Positions 52,749-61,939 of a stretch of DNA of 64,000 bases are shown in pieces. The notes under the pieces are model-generated. The model did no database searches. It was not told the origin of the DNA and saw nothing but the letters and a program-made list of their open reading frames with translations. A program made the position numbers and the translations under genes. Source of the stretch: Flavobacterium frigidimaris (lineage in GTDB: Bacteria; Bacteroidota; Bacteroidia; Flavobacteriales; Flavobacteriaceae); assembly GCA_900129595.1 (NCBI GenBank), contig FQWG01000018.1, positions 54,606 through 118,605 of the forward strand. The letters run 5' to 3'. Positions within the stretch are counted from its first letter, which is position 1; every line of letters starts with the position of its first letter.

Positions 52749-53369
52749 ATGAAAAACGCTCGTCTTAAAGCAATTTATAATGAAACTTTTTCTGGCTTAA
52801 AACTATTTTACAGAGACACTACTCTTTCTGACGATCTAATTTCAAATTACAGAACCGGACAAATCATTCAGGAAAAAGGTTTTACTGATATGACTTCTAT
52901 GGGTGGAGGACTTTCGGGCAATTTAAGGTATTTAATTGCAAGTGCCCATCCAAAAGATTTATCGAAATTCAATCCTGATTCGGCAAAAATCGGTCACTTT
53001 TTATTAGATACTATTGCTTATTTTAAAGTATTGGATGTTTATAAAATCCAAAACAAAACACAGGTCCTTCTTTTAAACATTCCCGATAATGCTTTATTAC
53101 TTCTAAAAAATTCAACTTCAAACTTAGAAGAAGAAATCATAGAAAAAGCACGAAAAAAATTCAGTGATAAAATTGATTTAGATTTAATTCCGGAATTACA
53201 AACTGAAAGCTGGAAACAAAGAACAAAACCTCCTATTGGAATGAATGATACTGGAGAACTATTTTTTGATGATTCTAAAATTAAAACTGAACCATTAAAA
53301 AGAATAGAGATTGATATTGTTAAGAAAACAATAGAAATTAATAAAAAACCATGGTGGAAGATTTGGTAA
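52749..53369 (+). CDS. Protein of unknown function, 206 residues
   Basis: I do not recognise this protein. It has no signal peptide or membrane helix and a mixed alpha/beta composition; the middle holds DMTSMGGGLSGNLRYLIASA, and it ends with Trp-rich KKPWWKIW. Codon use matches its neighbours. It lies 39 bp after the M23 gene in the same direction and 44 bp before the plug-like lipoprotein gene, so the three could form one unit. Confidence 0.7.
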   Translation: MKNARLKAIYNETFSGLKLFYRDTTLSDDLISNYRTGQIIQEKGFTDMTSMGGGLSGNLRYLIASAHPKDLSKFNPDSAKIGHFLLDTIAYFKVLDVYKIQNKTQVLLLNIPDNALLLLKNSTSNLEEEIIEKARKKFSDKIDLDLIPELQTESWKQRTKPPIGMNDTGELFFDDSKIKTEPLKRIEIDIVKKTIEINKKPWWKIW

Positions 53370-53413
53370 AAAAAACGTTATTTCAAAACAATATCCCACC
53401 CAATCACTTCTTA

Positions 53414-53755
53414 ATGAAACGAGCTCTTTTACTACTTTCTTCAGCACTAACAATTGCATGCTCTAAACCAAAGGCTTTTATTCTAAATGACACAGAAGAA
53501 AACAAATATTTCGCATTAGAATTGGTCAACAATGCCTTTAAGAAAGATCAAATTGGCGAATGTCCCTTAATTGTAATCAACGGAATTCCTTTTGAATACA
53601 ACAAAGAACGGGACACGATTCTATTACCTCTCAAAAAAAACGAAATACTCAGTTTTGATTTTTTAAACATAAACAGTAGCCGCATCGTATATAATGACAA
53701 AGAAAATGATGGCGCTGTTATCATAACCACAAAATCAAAAACCAAAAGTCCATAA
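53414..53755 (+). CDS. Small lipoprotein resembling the end of a TonB plug domain
   Basis: 113 residues from the ATG at 53414: lipoprotein signal MKRALLLLSSALTIAC, then PLIVINGIPFEYNKERDTIL and LSFDFLNINSSRIVYNDKEN followed by DGAVIITTKS. The last part closely follows the SusC/TonB plug pattern 'PLIVIDGVP ... ILKDASATAIYGSRGANGVIIITTK'. No receptor barrel is attached. It could be an accessory, regulatory or degenerate plug-type lipoprotein. The earlier frame from 53351 overlaps the preceding gene and lacks the signal. Confidence 0.75.
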   Translation: MKRALLLLSSALTIACSKPKAFILNDTEENKYFALELVNNAFKKDQIGECPLIVINGIPFEYNKERDTILLPLKKNEILSFDFLNINSSRIVYNDKENDGAVIITTKSKTKSP

Positions 53756-53817
53756 ATCGTTTTCGTAACTATTTGTTATATAATTGTGAACCCATACCCT
53801 ATTAAAACTAATTTCAG

Positions 53818-53825
53818 TATTTTTG
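53818..53825 (+). promoter_or_regulatory. -7 box TATTTTTG for pgi
   Basis: An exact TAnnTTTG match 35 bases before the pgi ATG. Confidence 0.45.
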
Positions 53826-53860
53826 TTTTTTATAACCACATTCTCAATTAAACAAATAAA

Positions 53861-55504
53861 ATGGCTTTAAACACAACAAACCCAACCGGGACTGAAGCGT
53901 GGAAAAATCTGCAAAATCACTATAACGCAATTCACGAAACTACGATACAAGAACTTTTTCAACAAGATAATACCCGTGTTGAAAAATTCAATTTACAATG
54001 GAATGACTTTTTGGTAGATTATTCTAAAAACAATATCAGCCAGGAAACCATCTCTCTTTTATTAGAATTAGCCAATTCAATTGGATTAAAGGATGCGATT
54101 GCCCAATATTTTGGCGGAGCAATTATCAACCAGACCGAAAACAGAGCAGTTTTGCACACGGCATTACGTGCACCGGAATCAGCAGTGATAAAAGTTGACG
54201 GAGAAAATGTAATTCCAGAAGTTTATGAAGTAAAAAATAAAATCAAACAATTCAGCCACGAAGTTATTTCGGGAGAAAGAAAAGGTTTTACAGGAAAGAC
54301 TTTTACTGATGTAGTAAATATCGGAATTGGAGGCTCTGATCTTGGACCGGTTATGGCAGTTGAAGCTTTACAATTTTATAAAAACCACCTGAATCTTCAT
54401 TTTGTATCGAATGTCGATGGTGACCATGTTAATGAAGTAATTAAAAAGCTGAACCCTGAAACAACACTTTTCCTTATTGTTTCTAAAACTTTTACTACTC
54501 AGGAAACCTTATCCAACTCAGAAACGATTAAAGAATGGTTTTTGAAATCAGCTTCTCAGGAAGATATTGCAAAACACTTTGTGGCAGTTTCTACCAACAT
54601 TCAAAAAGTAACTGAATTTGGAATCAATCCGGACAATGTTTTCCCGATGTGGGATTGGGTTGGAGGAAGATTTTCTTTATGGAGCGCTGTTGGTTTAAGC
54701 ATCAGTCTTGCAATTGGTTTTGATAATTATAATGATTTATTGAAAGGTGCCAACGAAATGGACGAACATTTCAAAACGGCAGAATTCGACGAAAACATTC
54801 CGGTAATCTTAGCTTTATTGAGCGTTTGGTACAATAATTTCTTTGGTGCTGAAAGCGAAGCTTTGATTCCTTACACACAATATTTATCTAAACTGGCTCC
54901 TTATTTGCAACAGGCCACTATGGAAAGCAACGGAAAAAGTGTTGGCCGCGACGGAAAACCGGTCAACTATCAAACCGGAACTATTATCTGGGGAGAACCG
55001 GGAACCAATTCGCAGCACGCCTTTTTTCAATTGATTCACCAGGGAACGAAATTAATCCCGACTGATTTTATTGGATTTGTAAAACCATTATACGGAAACG
55101 AAGATCATCACGATAAACTGATGTCTAACTTTTTTGCACAGACAGAGGCTTTATTAAACGGAAAAACAGCAGCACAAGTTCAGGCTGAATTCGACAAACA
55201 AGGACTTGCTGCAGAAAAGGCATCTTACTTATTGCCATTTAAAGTTTTCGCCGGAAATAAACCAACGAATACTATCTTAATTCAGCAATTAACTCCTAAA
55301 AATTTAGGATCATTAATCGCTTTATACGAACACAAAATTTTTGTTCAGGGTGTGATCTGGAACATTTTTAGCTTTGATCAATGGGGAGTTGAACTAGGAA
55401 AACAATTAGCTAACTCTATTTTACATGAAATTAACACCAGGACTGTGGAAAATCATGACAGCTCGACTTCATTTTTACTCCATCACTTCCTGAAGAATAA
55501 ATAA
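53861..55504 (+). CDS. pgi: Glucose-6-phosphate isomerase
   Basis: It interconverts glucose-6-phosphate and fructose-6-phosphate. 547 residues, the E. coli-type length. Motifs: VVNIGIGGSDLGPVM (phosphate loop), LIVSKTFTTQET, FPMWDWVGGRFSLWSAVGLS, ESNGKSV and WGEPGTNSQHAFFQLIHQGT (catalytic E and H). It is monocistronic with a strong terminator. Confidence 0.96.
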   Translation: MALNTTNPTGTEAWKNLQNHYNAIHETTIQELFQQDNTRVEKFNLQWNDFLVDYSKNNISQETISLLLELANSIGLKDAIAQYFGGAIINQTENRAVLHTALRAPESAVIKVDGENVIPEVYEVKNKIKQFSHEVISGERKGFTGKTFTDVVNIGIGGSDLGPVMAVEALQFYKNHLNLHFVSNVDGDHVNEVIKKLNPETTLFLIVSKTFTTQETLSNSETIKEWFLKSASQEDIAKHFVAVSTNIQKVTEFGINPDNVFPMWDWVGGRFSLWSAVGLSISLAIGFDNYNDLLKGANEMDEHFKTAEFDENIPVILALLSVWYNNFFGAESEALIPYTQYLSKLAPYLQQATMESNGKSVGRDGKPVNYQTGTIIWGEPGTNSQHAFFQLIHQGTKLIPTDFIGFVKPLYGNEDHHDKLMSNFFAQTEALLNGKTAAQVQAEFDKQGLAAEKASYLLPFKVFAGNKPTNTILIQQLTPKNLGSLIALYEHKIFVQGVIWNIFSFDQWGVELGKQLANSILHEINTRTVENHDSSTSFLLHHFLKNK

Positions 55505-55535
55505 AACATAATAAAAAGTTTTTCGCAACAAACTG

Positions 55536-55573
55536 AAACGCCTTGATTTAACAGAAATTAAGGCGTTTTTTCG
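55536..55573 (+). terminator. Terminator after pgi
   Basis: 14-base arms AAACGCCTTGATTT/AAATTAAGGCGTTT (one G:U pair) and a T run. The remaining gap to 55825 is AT-rich and holds only the receptor promoter. Confidence 0.85.
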
Positions 55574-55792
55574 TATAAATATACCCCGAAATACCCCTAA
55601 AGCACTGATTATTGCAAGTTTAGCACTACAAGACAATATGAATCATTACGATTTTAACAAATTATAGGCTCAAAAATTCAAAAAATCGTTATTTTATTTA
55701 ACAAAAAAAGAAAAAATCATTTTAATGCGCAACACATTAGATAAAACTTATTTTTCTTAACATTTTGATAACACTATCTGATTAAAATGTTA

Positions 55793-55800
55793 TAATTTTG
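55793..55800 (+). promoter_or_regulatory. -7 box TAATTTTG for the TonB receptor
   Basis: An exact TAnnTTTG match 25 bases before the ATG at 55826. Confidence 0.5.
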
Positions 55801-55825
55801 CCAAAAACAATAAACTAAATAACAA

Positions 55826-58675
55826 ATGAAGACAATGAAAAATTGGTTACTCACTGGACTATTGTTCATGATTGTTTCAACCGCATTTTCTCAAGGAAAA
55901 ATTACAGGTATGATTACCGACGGTAGTGGTTCATTACCGGGAGCAAACGTAGTGATCAAAGGATCTACAACTGCTACTTCTACAGATTTTGATGGTAAAT
56001 TTACTCTCAGCGCAACAACAAGTACCGGAGAAATCGTTATTTCTTTTTTAGGTTACGAAAACAAAACTGTAAAATTTTCAGTATCTGGTGGCACAACTAC
56101 TAACTTAGGAACAATCGTTTTAACTTCTAATTCAAACGAATTAAGCGAAATTGTTGTAAAAAGTACAGTTGTCGATATTGCAAAAGACAGAAAAACTCCT
56201 GTAGCAGTTTCTACAATTAAAGCTGCTGAAATTCAGGAAAAATTAGGAACTCAGGAATTTCCGGAGATCTTAAGAAACACTCCTTCAGTATATGTTACTA
56301 AATCAGGTGGTGGTTTTGGAGATTCAAGAATCAACATTCGTGGTTTTAACCAAAACAACATTGCTGTTATGATCAACGGTATGCCGGTTAACGACATGGA
56401 AAACGGTTCTGTTTACTGGAGTAACTGGGCAGGTTTATCTGATGTAACATCTGCTATGCAGGTTCAAAGAGGTTTAGGAGCTTCTAAACTTGCAACTCCT
56501 TCAGTTGGAGGAACTATTAACATTGTAACAAAATCTTCTGACAAAAAAGAAGGCGGATCTTTCGCTTCTGGTTTTGGTAACGGAAGAAACTTCAAAATTC
56601 AGGGTTCATACAACACTGGAAAATTAGACAACGGTCTTTCTGCTTCTATCTTGTTATCTCAAACAATGGGAGATGGTTACGTTAACGGAACTCAATTTGA
56701 AGGTTCTAACTATTATGTAGCTTTAGGATATGCAAACAAAAGCGGTAAACATGACTTTCAACTTACTGTAACTGGTGCTCCACAATGGCACAACCAAAGA
56801 TCTACTGCTTCTACAATTGCTACTTACCAACAATATGGTAATAATGGTGATCCAAACATCAGATACAATGCTGATAACGGATATTTGAATGGTTCTGAAT
56901 ATAACATCAGAAAAAATTACTACCACAAACCTGTTGCTTCTTTCAACTGGGATTATAAAATCAACGAAACAACTAAACTTTCTTCTGTTCTTTATGCTTC
57001 TATGGGACGTGGTGCAGGAGCTAGTGCATCTGGAGGAATTAAAGGAAAAGGATACAATGACCTTGTAGCTTTCAGAACTCCGGACGGTTTAGTAGACTAT
57101 GATAAAATCTATGCTTATAATGCTGGTCAGCCAGTTACTATTGGAGGAATGACTGGTCTTCAACAAAGACAACAAATTGGTGGTGTTTACCAAAACAGTT
57201 CTTACTTTAATGCAGGTTCAGATGTAAATAATTACAACCCGCAAACAAACACTAATACTTCTGGTATTTCACAAACTTCATCTATCAACTCTCATGACTG
57301 GTTTGGTGCAGTAATCAACTTAAACAAAAAATTATCTAATACATTGACTTTAGATTTTGGTTTTGACGGAAGAACTTACAAAGGATACCACTATACAGTT
57401 TTGAACAACCTATTAGGTGGAGGTGAGTATTATGACAATTTTATTGCTGATCAAAAACCAGCTGGTAGACATCTGACTACAACTTACGATACTGATGTTC
57501 AATGGAATGTTTTCCAAAAGAAAGATTATGAGAAAATTTCATTCAACAGTACTGGTAATGTAAAATGGTACGGTGTATTTACTCAATTAGAATATGCTAA
57601 AGACAACTTAACAGCATTCGTTCAGGGAGCTATATCACAACAAGGATACAAAAGAGAAGATAATTTTGTTTACACATCAACTGATCCTTTAGCAGCTACT
57701 CCTTACAAAAACCTTACAGGTGGAAACGTAAAAGGTGGAGCTAACTACAACATCAACGAGAAAAACAATGTTTATGTTAATGCTGGATACTACTCAAGAC
57801 AACCGTTCTTTAACTCAGTTTATCCAAACAACAAATCTACTGTAAACCCTAATCTTACTAACGAGAAAATCACTGGATTTGAAGCTGGTTACGGTTTCCG
57901 TTCAAGATTCTTTAACGCTACGGTAAACGTTTACAATACTACATGGAATGACAGATACTTAAAAGGTAACGCTCTTCCAGCTTCAGCAACTGTTGTTGCT
58001 AACTCAACTTACACAGAATATGTAGGTCTTAACGAAGTTCACTCTGGAATTGAATTTGAAGGTAGCTCAAACATTACTGACAGATTAAAAGTTACAGGTA
58101 TGTTCTCTTACGGAATCTGGGAATACAAAGGAAATGCTACTGTAAATGCTTACAACCAGTCAGACAATACTCCGGTTGCAGGATATACTGCAGCAACTGT
58201 ATACATGGACAAAGTAAAAGTAGGTGATGCTGCACAAATGACTGCCTCTTTAGGAGCTTCTTACGAAGTTGTAACAAGAGTAACTGTTGATGCTAATTAC
58301 AATTACAATGGTAATTTATATGCTGGATTAAGCCCGGTAAACTTTACATCTCCAACTAATAAAGGAGCATTAGAATTGCCTTCTTACGGACTGATGGATG
58401 CTGGTTTCTCTTACAAAATGTTAACTGGTAAAAACAAAGACAAATCTTTAAACTTCAGATTGAACGTAAATAACGTTCTTGACAAAATTTACATTGCTGA
58501 GTCCAGAACTAATACTTTTGCTGATGATAATCTTCCTGTCGCTACTGGACAACCAGTTGGATCAAAAGGAACTTACGCTTCAAACGGAATGCTTTATAAT
58601 GGGGTTGCTAACGTGAATCAAGTATTCTTCGGATTTGGAAGAACATGGAACTTTACTCTACGTTACGATTTCTAA
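55826..58675 (+). CDS. TonB-dependent receptor with carboxypeptidase-like N-terminal domain
   Basis: An outer-membrane importer of 949 residues: signal peptide (1-22, STAFSQ), carboxypeptidase-D-like regulatory domain (about 24-98, GKITGMITDGSGSLPGANV), plug domain (about 125-240, with FPEILRNTPSVYVTKSGGGF and GASKLATPSVGGTINIVTKS) and a 22-strand barrel ending TWNFTLRYDF. No SusD partner follows, so it is more like a single-gene receptor than a glycan-utilisation pair. The substrate is unknown. Uniform codon use rich in ACT/GGT suggests high expression. Confidence 0.93.
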   Translation: MKTMKNWLLTGLLFMIVSTAFSQGKITGMITDGSGSLPGANVVIKGSTTATSTDFDGKFTLSATTSTGEIVISFLGYENKTVKFSVSGGTTTNLGTIVLTSNSNELSEIVVKSTVVDIAKDRKTPVAVSTIKAAEIQEKLGTQEFPEILRNTPSVYVTKSGGGFGDSRINIRGFNQNNIAVMINGMPVNDMENGSVYWSNWAGLSDVTSAMQVQRGLGASKLATPSVGGTINIVTKSSDKKEGGSFASGFGNGRNFKIQGSYNTGKLDNGLSASILLSQTMGDGYVNGTQFEGSNYYVALGYANKSGKHDFQLTVTGAPQWHNQRSTASTIATYQQYGNNGDPNIRYNADNGYLNGSEYNIRKNYYHKPVASFNWDYKINETTKLSSVLYASMGRGAGASASGGIKGKGYNDLVAFRTPDGLVDYDKIYAYNAGQPVTIGGMTGLQQRQQIGGVYQNSSYFNAGSDVNNYNPQTNTNTSGISQTSSINSHDWFGAVINLNKKLSNTLTLDFGFDGRTYKGYHYTVLNNLLGGGEYYDNFIADQKPAGRHLTTTYDTDVQWNVFQKKDYEKISFNSTGNVKWYGVFTQLEYAKDNLTAFVQGAISQQGYKREDNFVYTSTDPLAATPYKNLTGGNVKGGANYNINEKNNVYVNAGYYSRQPFFNSVYPNNKSTVNPNLTNEKITGFEAGYGFRSRFFNATVNVYNTTWNDRYLKGNALPASATVVANSTYTEYVGLNEVHSGIEFEGSSNITDRLKVTGMFSYGIWEYKGNATVNAYNQSDNTPVAGYTAATVYMDKVKVGDAAQMTASLGASYEVVTRVTVDANYNYNGNLYAGLSPVNFTSPTNKGALELPSYGLMDAGFSYKMLTGKNKDKSLNFRLNVNNVLDKIYIAESRTNTFADDNLPVATGQPVGSKGTYASNGMLYNGVANVNQVFFGFGRTWNFTLRYDF

Positions 58676-58698
58676 TATTTAGAATCTAAATAAATACC

Positions 58699-58739
58699 AA
58701 AAAACGGCATTGACTTTTAGTCTAATGCCGTTTTTTTTA
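58699..58739 (+). terminator. Terminator after the TonB receptor
   Basis: 11-bp outer arms AAAACGGCATT/AATGCCGTTTT extended by an inner GACT/AGTC stem, then a long T run. Confidence 0.88.
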
Positions 58740-58751
58740 TGCCTTTTTTGC

Positions 58752-58759
58752 TATATTTG
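58752..58759 (+). promoter_or_regulatory. -7 box TATATTTG for the 140-residue membrane protein
   Basis: An exact TAnnTTTG match 21 bases before the ATG at 58781. Confidence 0.45.
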
Positions 58760-58780
58760 TTTCAACAAAAAAATTAATTT

Positions 58781-59203
58781 ATGTACCATTTTCTACAAAA
58801 ATTCCATTCTGGCTGGGCTTATTTAGCACTTTTACTTTTATTAGTTGCAGTTGTAAATGCTATCATTGGTGTAACATCAAAAAAAGATTTTACTGCTAAA
58901 GACCGCAAAATTGCATTGTTCGCCTTAATCGGAACGCATACCCAATTATTAGTTGGCTTGATTCTTTATTTTGTGTCTCCATTAGGGAAAGCCGCTTTTG
59001 GACAAATGTCTAACGCAGAATTAAGACTTACTTCCTTAGAACACCCGTTAATCAACCTTATAGCGATCGCCCTGATCACTATTGGATGGTCAAAACATAA
59101 AAAATTACTTAATAGCGAAGCTAAATTTAAAACTTTTGCTATCTATTACGGATTAGGATTATTACTTATTTTAAGTAGAATTCCATGGAACTTATGGTTC
59201 TAA
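58781..59203 (+). CDS. Four-helix integral membrane protein
   Basis: 140 residues with four hydrophobic helices (about 13-32, 47-66, 87-103 and 117-134). It has conserved-looking His in FHSGWAYLAL, GTHTQLLVGL and EHPLINLIAI, suggestive of cofactor or metal binding; homologues are sometimes labelled cytochrome b-like, but heme binding is not shown. It is a single-gene unit with its own -7 box and terminator. Confidence 0.8.
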   Translation: MYHFLQKFHSGWAYLALLLLLVAVVNAIIGVTSKKDFTAKDRKIALFALIGTHTQLLVGLILYFVSPLGKAAFGQMSNAELRLTSLEHPLINLIAIALITIGWSKHKKLLNSEAKFKTFAIYYGLGLLLILSRIPWNLWF

Positions 59204-59212
59204 AAACCAATT

Positions 59213-59240
59213 AAAGCCCTAAAATCATAGGGCTTTTTTT
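59213..59240 (+). terminator. Terminator after the membrane protein gene
   Basis: A 9-bp stem AAAGCCCTA/TAGGGCTTT and a T run, 9 bases after the stop. Confidence 0.85.
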
Positions 59241-59292
59241 ATCTCGGCATATTATTTGTACAAACTCCCCAAGTCTGAAAAAAGAATAACCC

Positions 59293-59790
59293 ATGAGAAG
59301 TAAAAAACACATTATACTCACAACACTAACCATAACCTTTTTAAGTTGTTTCACTTATGTCATAAGTCAAACAAAACCAACAACAGAACCTAAACCAAAA
59401 ATCATTCTGGATACAGTAAAAATGGTAAAACCAGACATACTTGCCCTTCCGGTTGATTCTGTATTTACAGACAAAGGTTTAAAATTAAAGCCTTATAAAA
59501 AGAATGCCCACGCTTCTTACTACGCAGACCGATTTAACGGAAAAAAAACAGCTAGCGGAATCAAATTCAATAACAGCAAATATACCGCAGCACACAAAAA
59601 ACTGCCATTTGGTACCCGAATAAAAGTAACCAATGAAGCTAACGGAAAATTTGTCATCGTTAAAGTCACAGATCGTGGTCCGTTTGTAAAAACAAGAGAA
59701 CTTGACTTATCGAAAAGAGCTTTTATGGAAATCGCCAAAAACAAAGGTGCCGGCGCTATGAAAGTAACAATCGAAACTATAGTAGAATAA
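59293..59790 (+). CDS. RlpA-like septal ring lytic transglycosylase family protein
   Basis: 165 residues: signal peptide (about 1-26), a short Pro-rich linker and a double-psi beta-barrel (about 75-163) with ASYYADRFNGKKTASGIKFN, LPFGTRIKVTNEANGKFVIV and VTDRGPFVKTRELDLSKRAF. The catalytic Asp is expected in TDRGPF. It lacks the SPOR domain found in E. coli RlpA, as is common for short homologues. The lipobox is unclear (FLSCFTYVIS), so it may be a lipoprotein. Confidence 0.88.
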   Translation: MRSKKHIILTTLTITFLSCFTYVISQTKPTTEPKPKIILDTVKMVKPDILALPVDSVFTDKGLKLKPYKKNAHASYYADRFNGKKTASGIKFNNSKYTAAHKKLPFGTRIKVTNEANGKFVIVKVTDRGPFVKTRELDLSKRAFMEIAKNKGAGAMKVTIETIVE

Positions 59791-59827
59791 AAAAATCCCG
59801 TCAAGCAATAGCGCGACGGGATTTTCT
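59791..59827. terminator. Bidirectional terminator between rlpA-like and dinB-like genes
   Basis: A perfect 11-bp stem AAAATCCCGTC/GACGGGATTTT with a 12-base loop between convergent genes. Confidence 0.88.
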
Positions 59828-59828
59828 T

Positions 59829-60284
59829 TTAAACAAACTTTCTAATACTCATTATAATTCCGGTATGAATTCCTTCATGGAAATTATTAAAATCTAAAGC
59901 TCCGTTTATATTTTTAAGCGTAAAACCCAGACTTGTAGTATACTCATGATAATCAACAAAAACCTCATTCTGGAAATCCTTTTCTGTCTGATGTAAAGTT
60001 GCAGAAAGCAATCTTCGGATTTCATCGACCTCAGCTTGCGAAACATCACCTTCTGGTTTAGTCCCTTTTTTGTATTTGGCGATAAATTCATCTGAAGCCA
60101 TTGTTGGCAAACCGGATAACTTATAAATTAGAACTTGTTGGGATGATATGCAATGCCCAATATTCCAAATCAAATTATTACTAAACCCTTGCGGAATTTT
60201 ATTCAATTGCTCTAATGAATGATGATCTAAAACCTTCGACAGAATTGCTCTAATAGTTTTTTGTACTTCAAAAACTGAATTCAT
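59829..60284 (-). CDS. DinB-family protein
   Basis: 151 residues from the ATG at 60284, forming a four-helix bundle. Potential metal-binding His residues occur in WNIGHCISSQQVLIY and in NFHEGIHTGIIMSI, the usual three-His pattern. The family includes thiol-dependent transferases (bacillithiol, mycothiol), but a substrate cannot be given. The longer frame from 60314 adds only a basic AT-rich leader. Confidence 0.85.
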   Translation of the reverse strand: MNSVFEVQKTIRAILSKVLDHHSLEQLNKIPQGFSNNLIWNIGHCISSQQVLIYKLSGLPTMASDEFIAKYKKGTKPEGDVSQAEVDEIRRLLSATLHQTEKDFQNEVFVDYHEYTTSLGFTLKNINGALDFNNFHEGIHTGIIMSIRKFV

Positions 60285-60362
60285 AATTTTATTTTTTTTT
60301 CTAAAATTAGGCATTTTTCAGTTTTAAATGAATTTTCTTTGTAGTCTCTTAAATTAAAAACA

Positions 60363-60716
60363 ATGAATAAAGTATATTACCTAGCCTCGTGCGATACGTG
60401 TCGAAAAATTATTAAAAGTTTGCCTAAAGACAATAATCTGGTTTTTCACGACATCAAACAAAATCCTATTACTGAAGCAGAACTGGAGGAAATGCATAAG
60501 CTTGCAGGAAGTTACGAAGCTTTGTTCAGCAAAAAAGCACAATTATATAAATCGATGGATTTAAAAAATAAGTCTTTAACGGAAGACGATTACAAAAAAT
60601 ACATTTTAGAACATTATACGTTTATCAGTCGTCCGGTTTTTATTATTGATGAGAAAATTTACATTGGTAATACACAACCTGTGACATTGCAAGTGACGAA
60701 AGCTTTAGAAAAATAA
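60363..60716 (+). CDS. ArsC/Spx-family glutaredoxin-like protein
   Basis: 117 residues with a thioredoxin-like fold. The N-terminal YYLASCDTCRKIIKSLP holds a CxxC pair, which favours the ArsC-like/YffB-type reductase group; the C-terminal FISRPVFIIDEKIYIG is the cis-Pro region. It lacks the operon context of arsenic resistance. A redox regulatory role (Spx/MgsR-like) is also possible. Confidence 0.85.
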   Translation: MNKVYYLASCDTCRKIIKSLPKDNNLVFHDIKQNPITEAELEEMHKLAGSYEALFSKKAQLYKSMDLKNKSLTEDDYKKYILEHYTFISRPVFIIDEKIYIGNTQPVTLQVTKALEK

Positions 60717-60723
60717 AAAGTTA

Positions 60724-60892
60724 GCCACGAATTTCACGAATTTACACGAATTATTTGTTGAGCTTAAAAGTTGCCACAGATTAAAAAGATTCACACAGAT
60801 TGGTAAAATCTATAAAATCATTTAATCTGTGGCAAAAGAGAAATAATGAATTCGCACTAATTAAATTCGTGTAAATTCGTGAAATTCGTGGC
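60724..60892. repeat. Nested inverted repeats with perfect 29-bp outer arms
   Basis: Outer arms 60724-60752 and 60864-60892 are exactly complementary over 29 bases and are built of ACGAATTT units. The inner arms TTGCCACAGATTAAA (60771-60785) and complement (60821-60835) match the family at 27.76 kb. No gene is seen in the 272-bp gap. Confidence 0.88.
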
Positions 60893-60961
60893 AAAAAAAC
60901 TTTAAGTCGTTCAGCATAAAACAGATTAGCGAATTACAGCGCAACACAGCAAAGTTTTATT

Positions 60962-60969
60962 TATCTTTG
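60962..60969 (+). promoter_or_regulatory. -7 box TATCTTTG for the YicC-family gene
   Basis: An exact TAnnTTTG match 19 bases before the ATG at 60989. Confidence 0.5.
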
Positions 60970-60988
60970 CGCCTTTATACTCAATTAT

Positions 60989-61849
60989 ATGATACAATCT
61001 ATGACAGGGTTTGGCAAAGCTTCTTTGCAATTGCCTACAAAAAAAATTACCGTTGAAGTAAAATCCTTAAATAGTAAAGGTCTCGATCTGAACGTAAGAA
61101 TGCCGTCGCTTTATCGCGAAATGGAATTAGGTTTAAGAACTCAGATTTCTACAAAATTAGAAAGAGGAAAGATTGATTTCGGAATTTACATCGAAAGTAC
61201 GTCTGAACAGACTTCGACTAAAGTAAATGTACCTGTTGTAAAAAACTACATTGCTCAGCTAAAGGAGGTCTATCCTGATGCCGATGAAACTGAATTAATG
61301 AAAATGGCGGTTCGTATGCCTGATACGCTAAAAACGGAACGCGAGGAAATCGATGAAAACGATTGGGAACAAATTCAGGTAATCATTGAAGAGGCATTAC
61401 AAAACATTTTAACCTTTAGAAAAGACGAAGGTGAATCTCTTGAGAAAGAATTCAACTTAAGAATTGGAAATATCCGTCAATATATGAATGATGCTTTGGC
61501 TCTTGATCCGGAACGCGTTCAGGCTATCAAAGACCGTTTGCAGACTGCAATTTCTGAATTGAAAGTAAATGTGGATGAAAATCGTTTCGAACAGGAATTG
61601 ATTTATTATTTAGAAAAACTGGATATTACTGAGGAGAAAGTGCGTTTAACGAACCATTTAGATTATTTCTTAGAAACTATAAAAGGCACTGAAGCCAATG
61701 GTCGTAAATTAGGTTTTATTACTCAGGAAATGGGTCGCGAGATCAATACTATGGGTTCTAAATCGAATCATGCTCAAATGCAGAAATTGGTGGTGATGAT
61801 GAAAGATGAATTGGAAAAGATCAAGGAACAGGTTTTGAATGTGTTGTAA
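60989..61849 (+). CDS. YicC/YloC-family endoribonuclease
   Basis: 286 residues. The N-terminus MIQSMTGFGKA and the C-terminus GFITQEMGREINTMGSKSNH are near-invariant hallmarks of the family, whose E. coli member is an endoribonuclease acting in RNA turnover. A central helical stretch with EGESLEKEFNLRI follows the usual layout. It is followed by gmk, a gene order seen in many bacteria. Confidence 0.92.
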   Translation: MIQSMTGFGKASLQLPTKKITVEVKSLNSKGLDLNVRMPSLYREMELGLRTQISTKLERGKIDFGIYIESTSEQTSTKVNVPVVKNYIAQLKEVYPDADETELMKMAVRMPDTLKTEREEIDENDWEQIQVIIEEALQNILTFRKDEGESLEKEFNLRIGNIRQYMNDALALDPERVQAIKDRLQTAISELKVNVDENRFEQELIYYLEKLDITEEKVRLTNHLDYFLETIKGTEANGRKLGFITQEMGREINTMGSKSNHAQMQKLVVMMKDELEKIKEQVLNVL

Positions 61850-61855
61850 ACGCAA

Positions 61856-61934
61856 TACGCTTTAAGCTATAGGCTATAGGCAGAAAAACGAAACGAATAA
61901 AGCTTAAAGCGTACTGCTTAAAGCCTAAAGCATA
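61856..61934. repeat. Inverted repeat of GCTTTAAGC words between the yicC-like gene and gmk
   Basis: Perfect 13-bp arms TACGCTTTAAGCT (61856-61868) and complement (61901-61913), flanked by related CTATAGGC and CTTAAAGCC words. Confidence 0.7.
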
Positions 61935-61939
61935 AATTA

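Noticed and set aside
55505..55825. Possible gene or regulatory RNA in the 321-bp gap before the TonB receptor
   Set aside because: Beyond the pgi terminator and the receptor -7 box only an AT-rich stretch and an 8-codon frame are seen.
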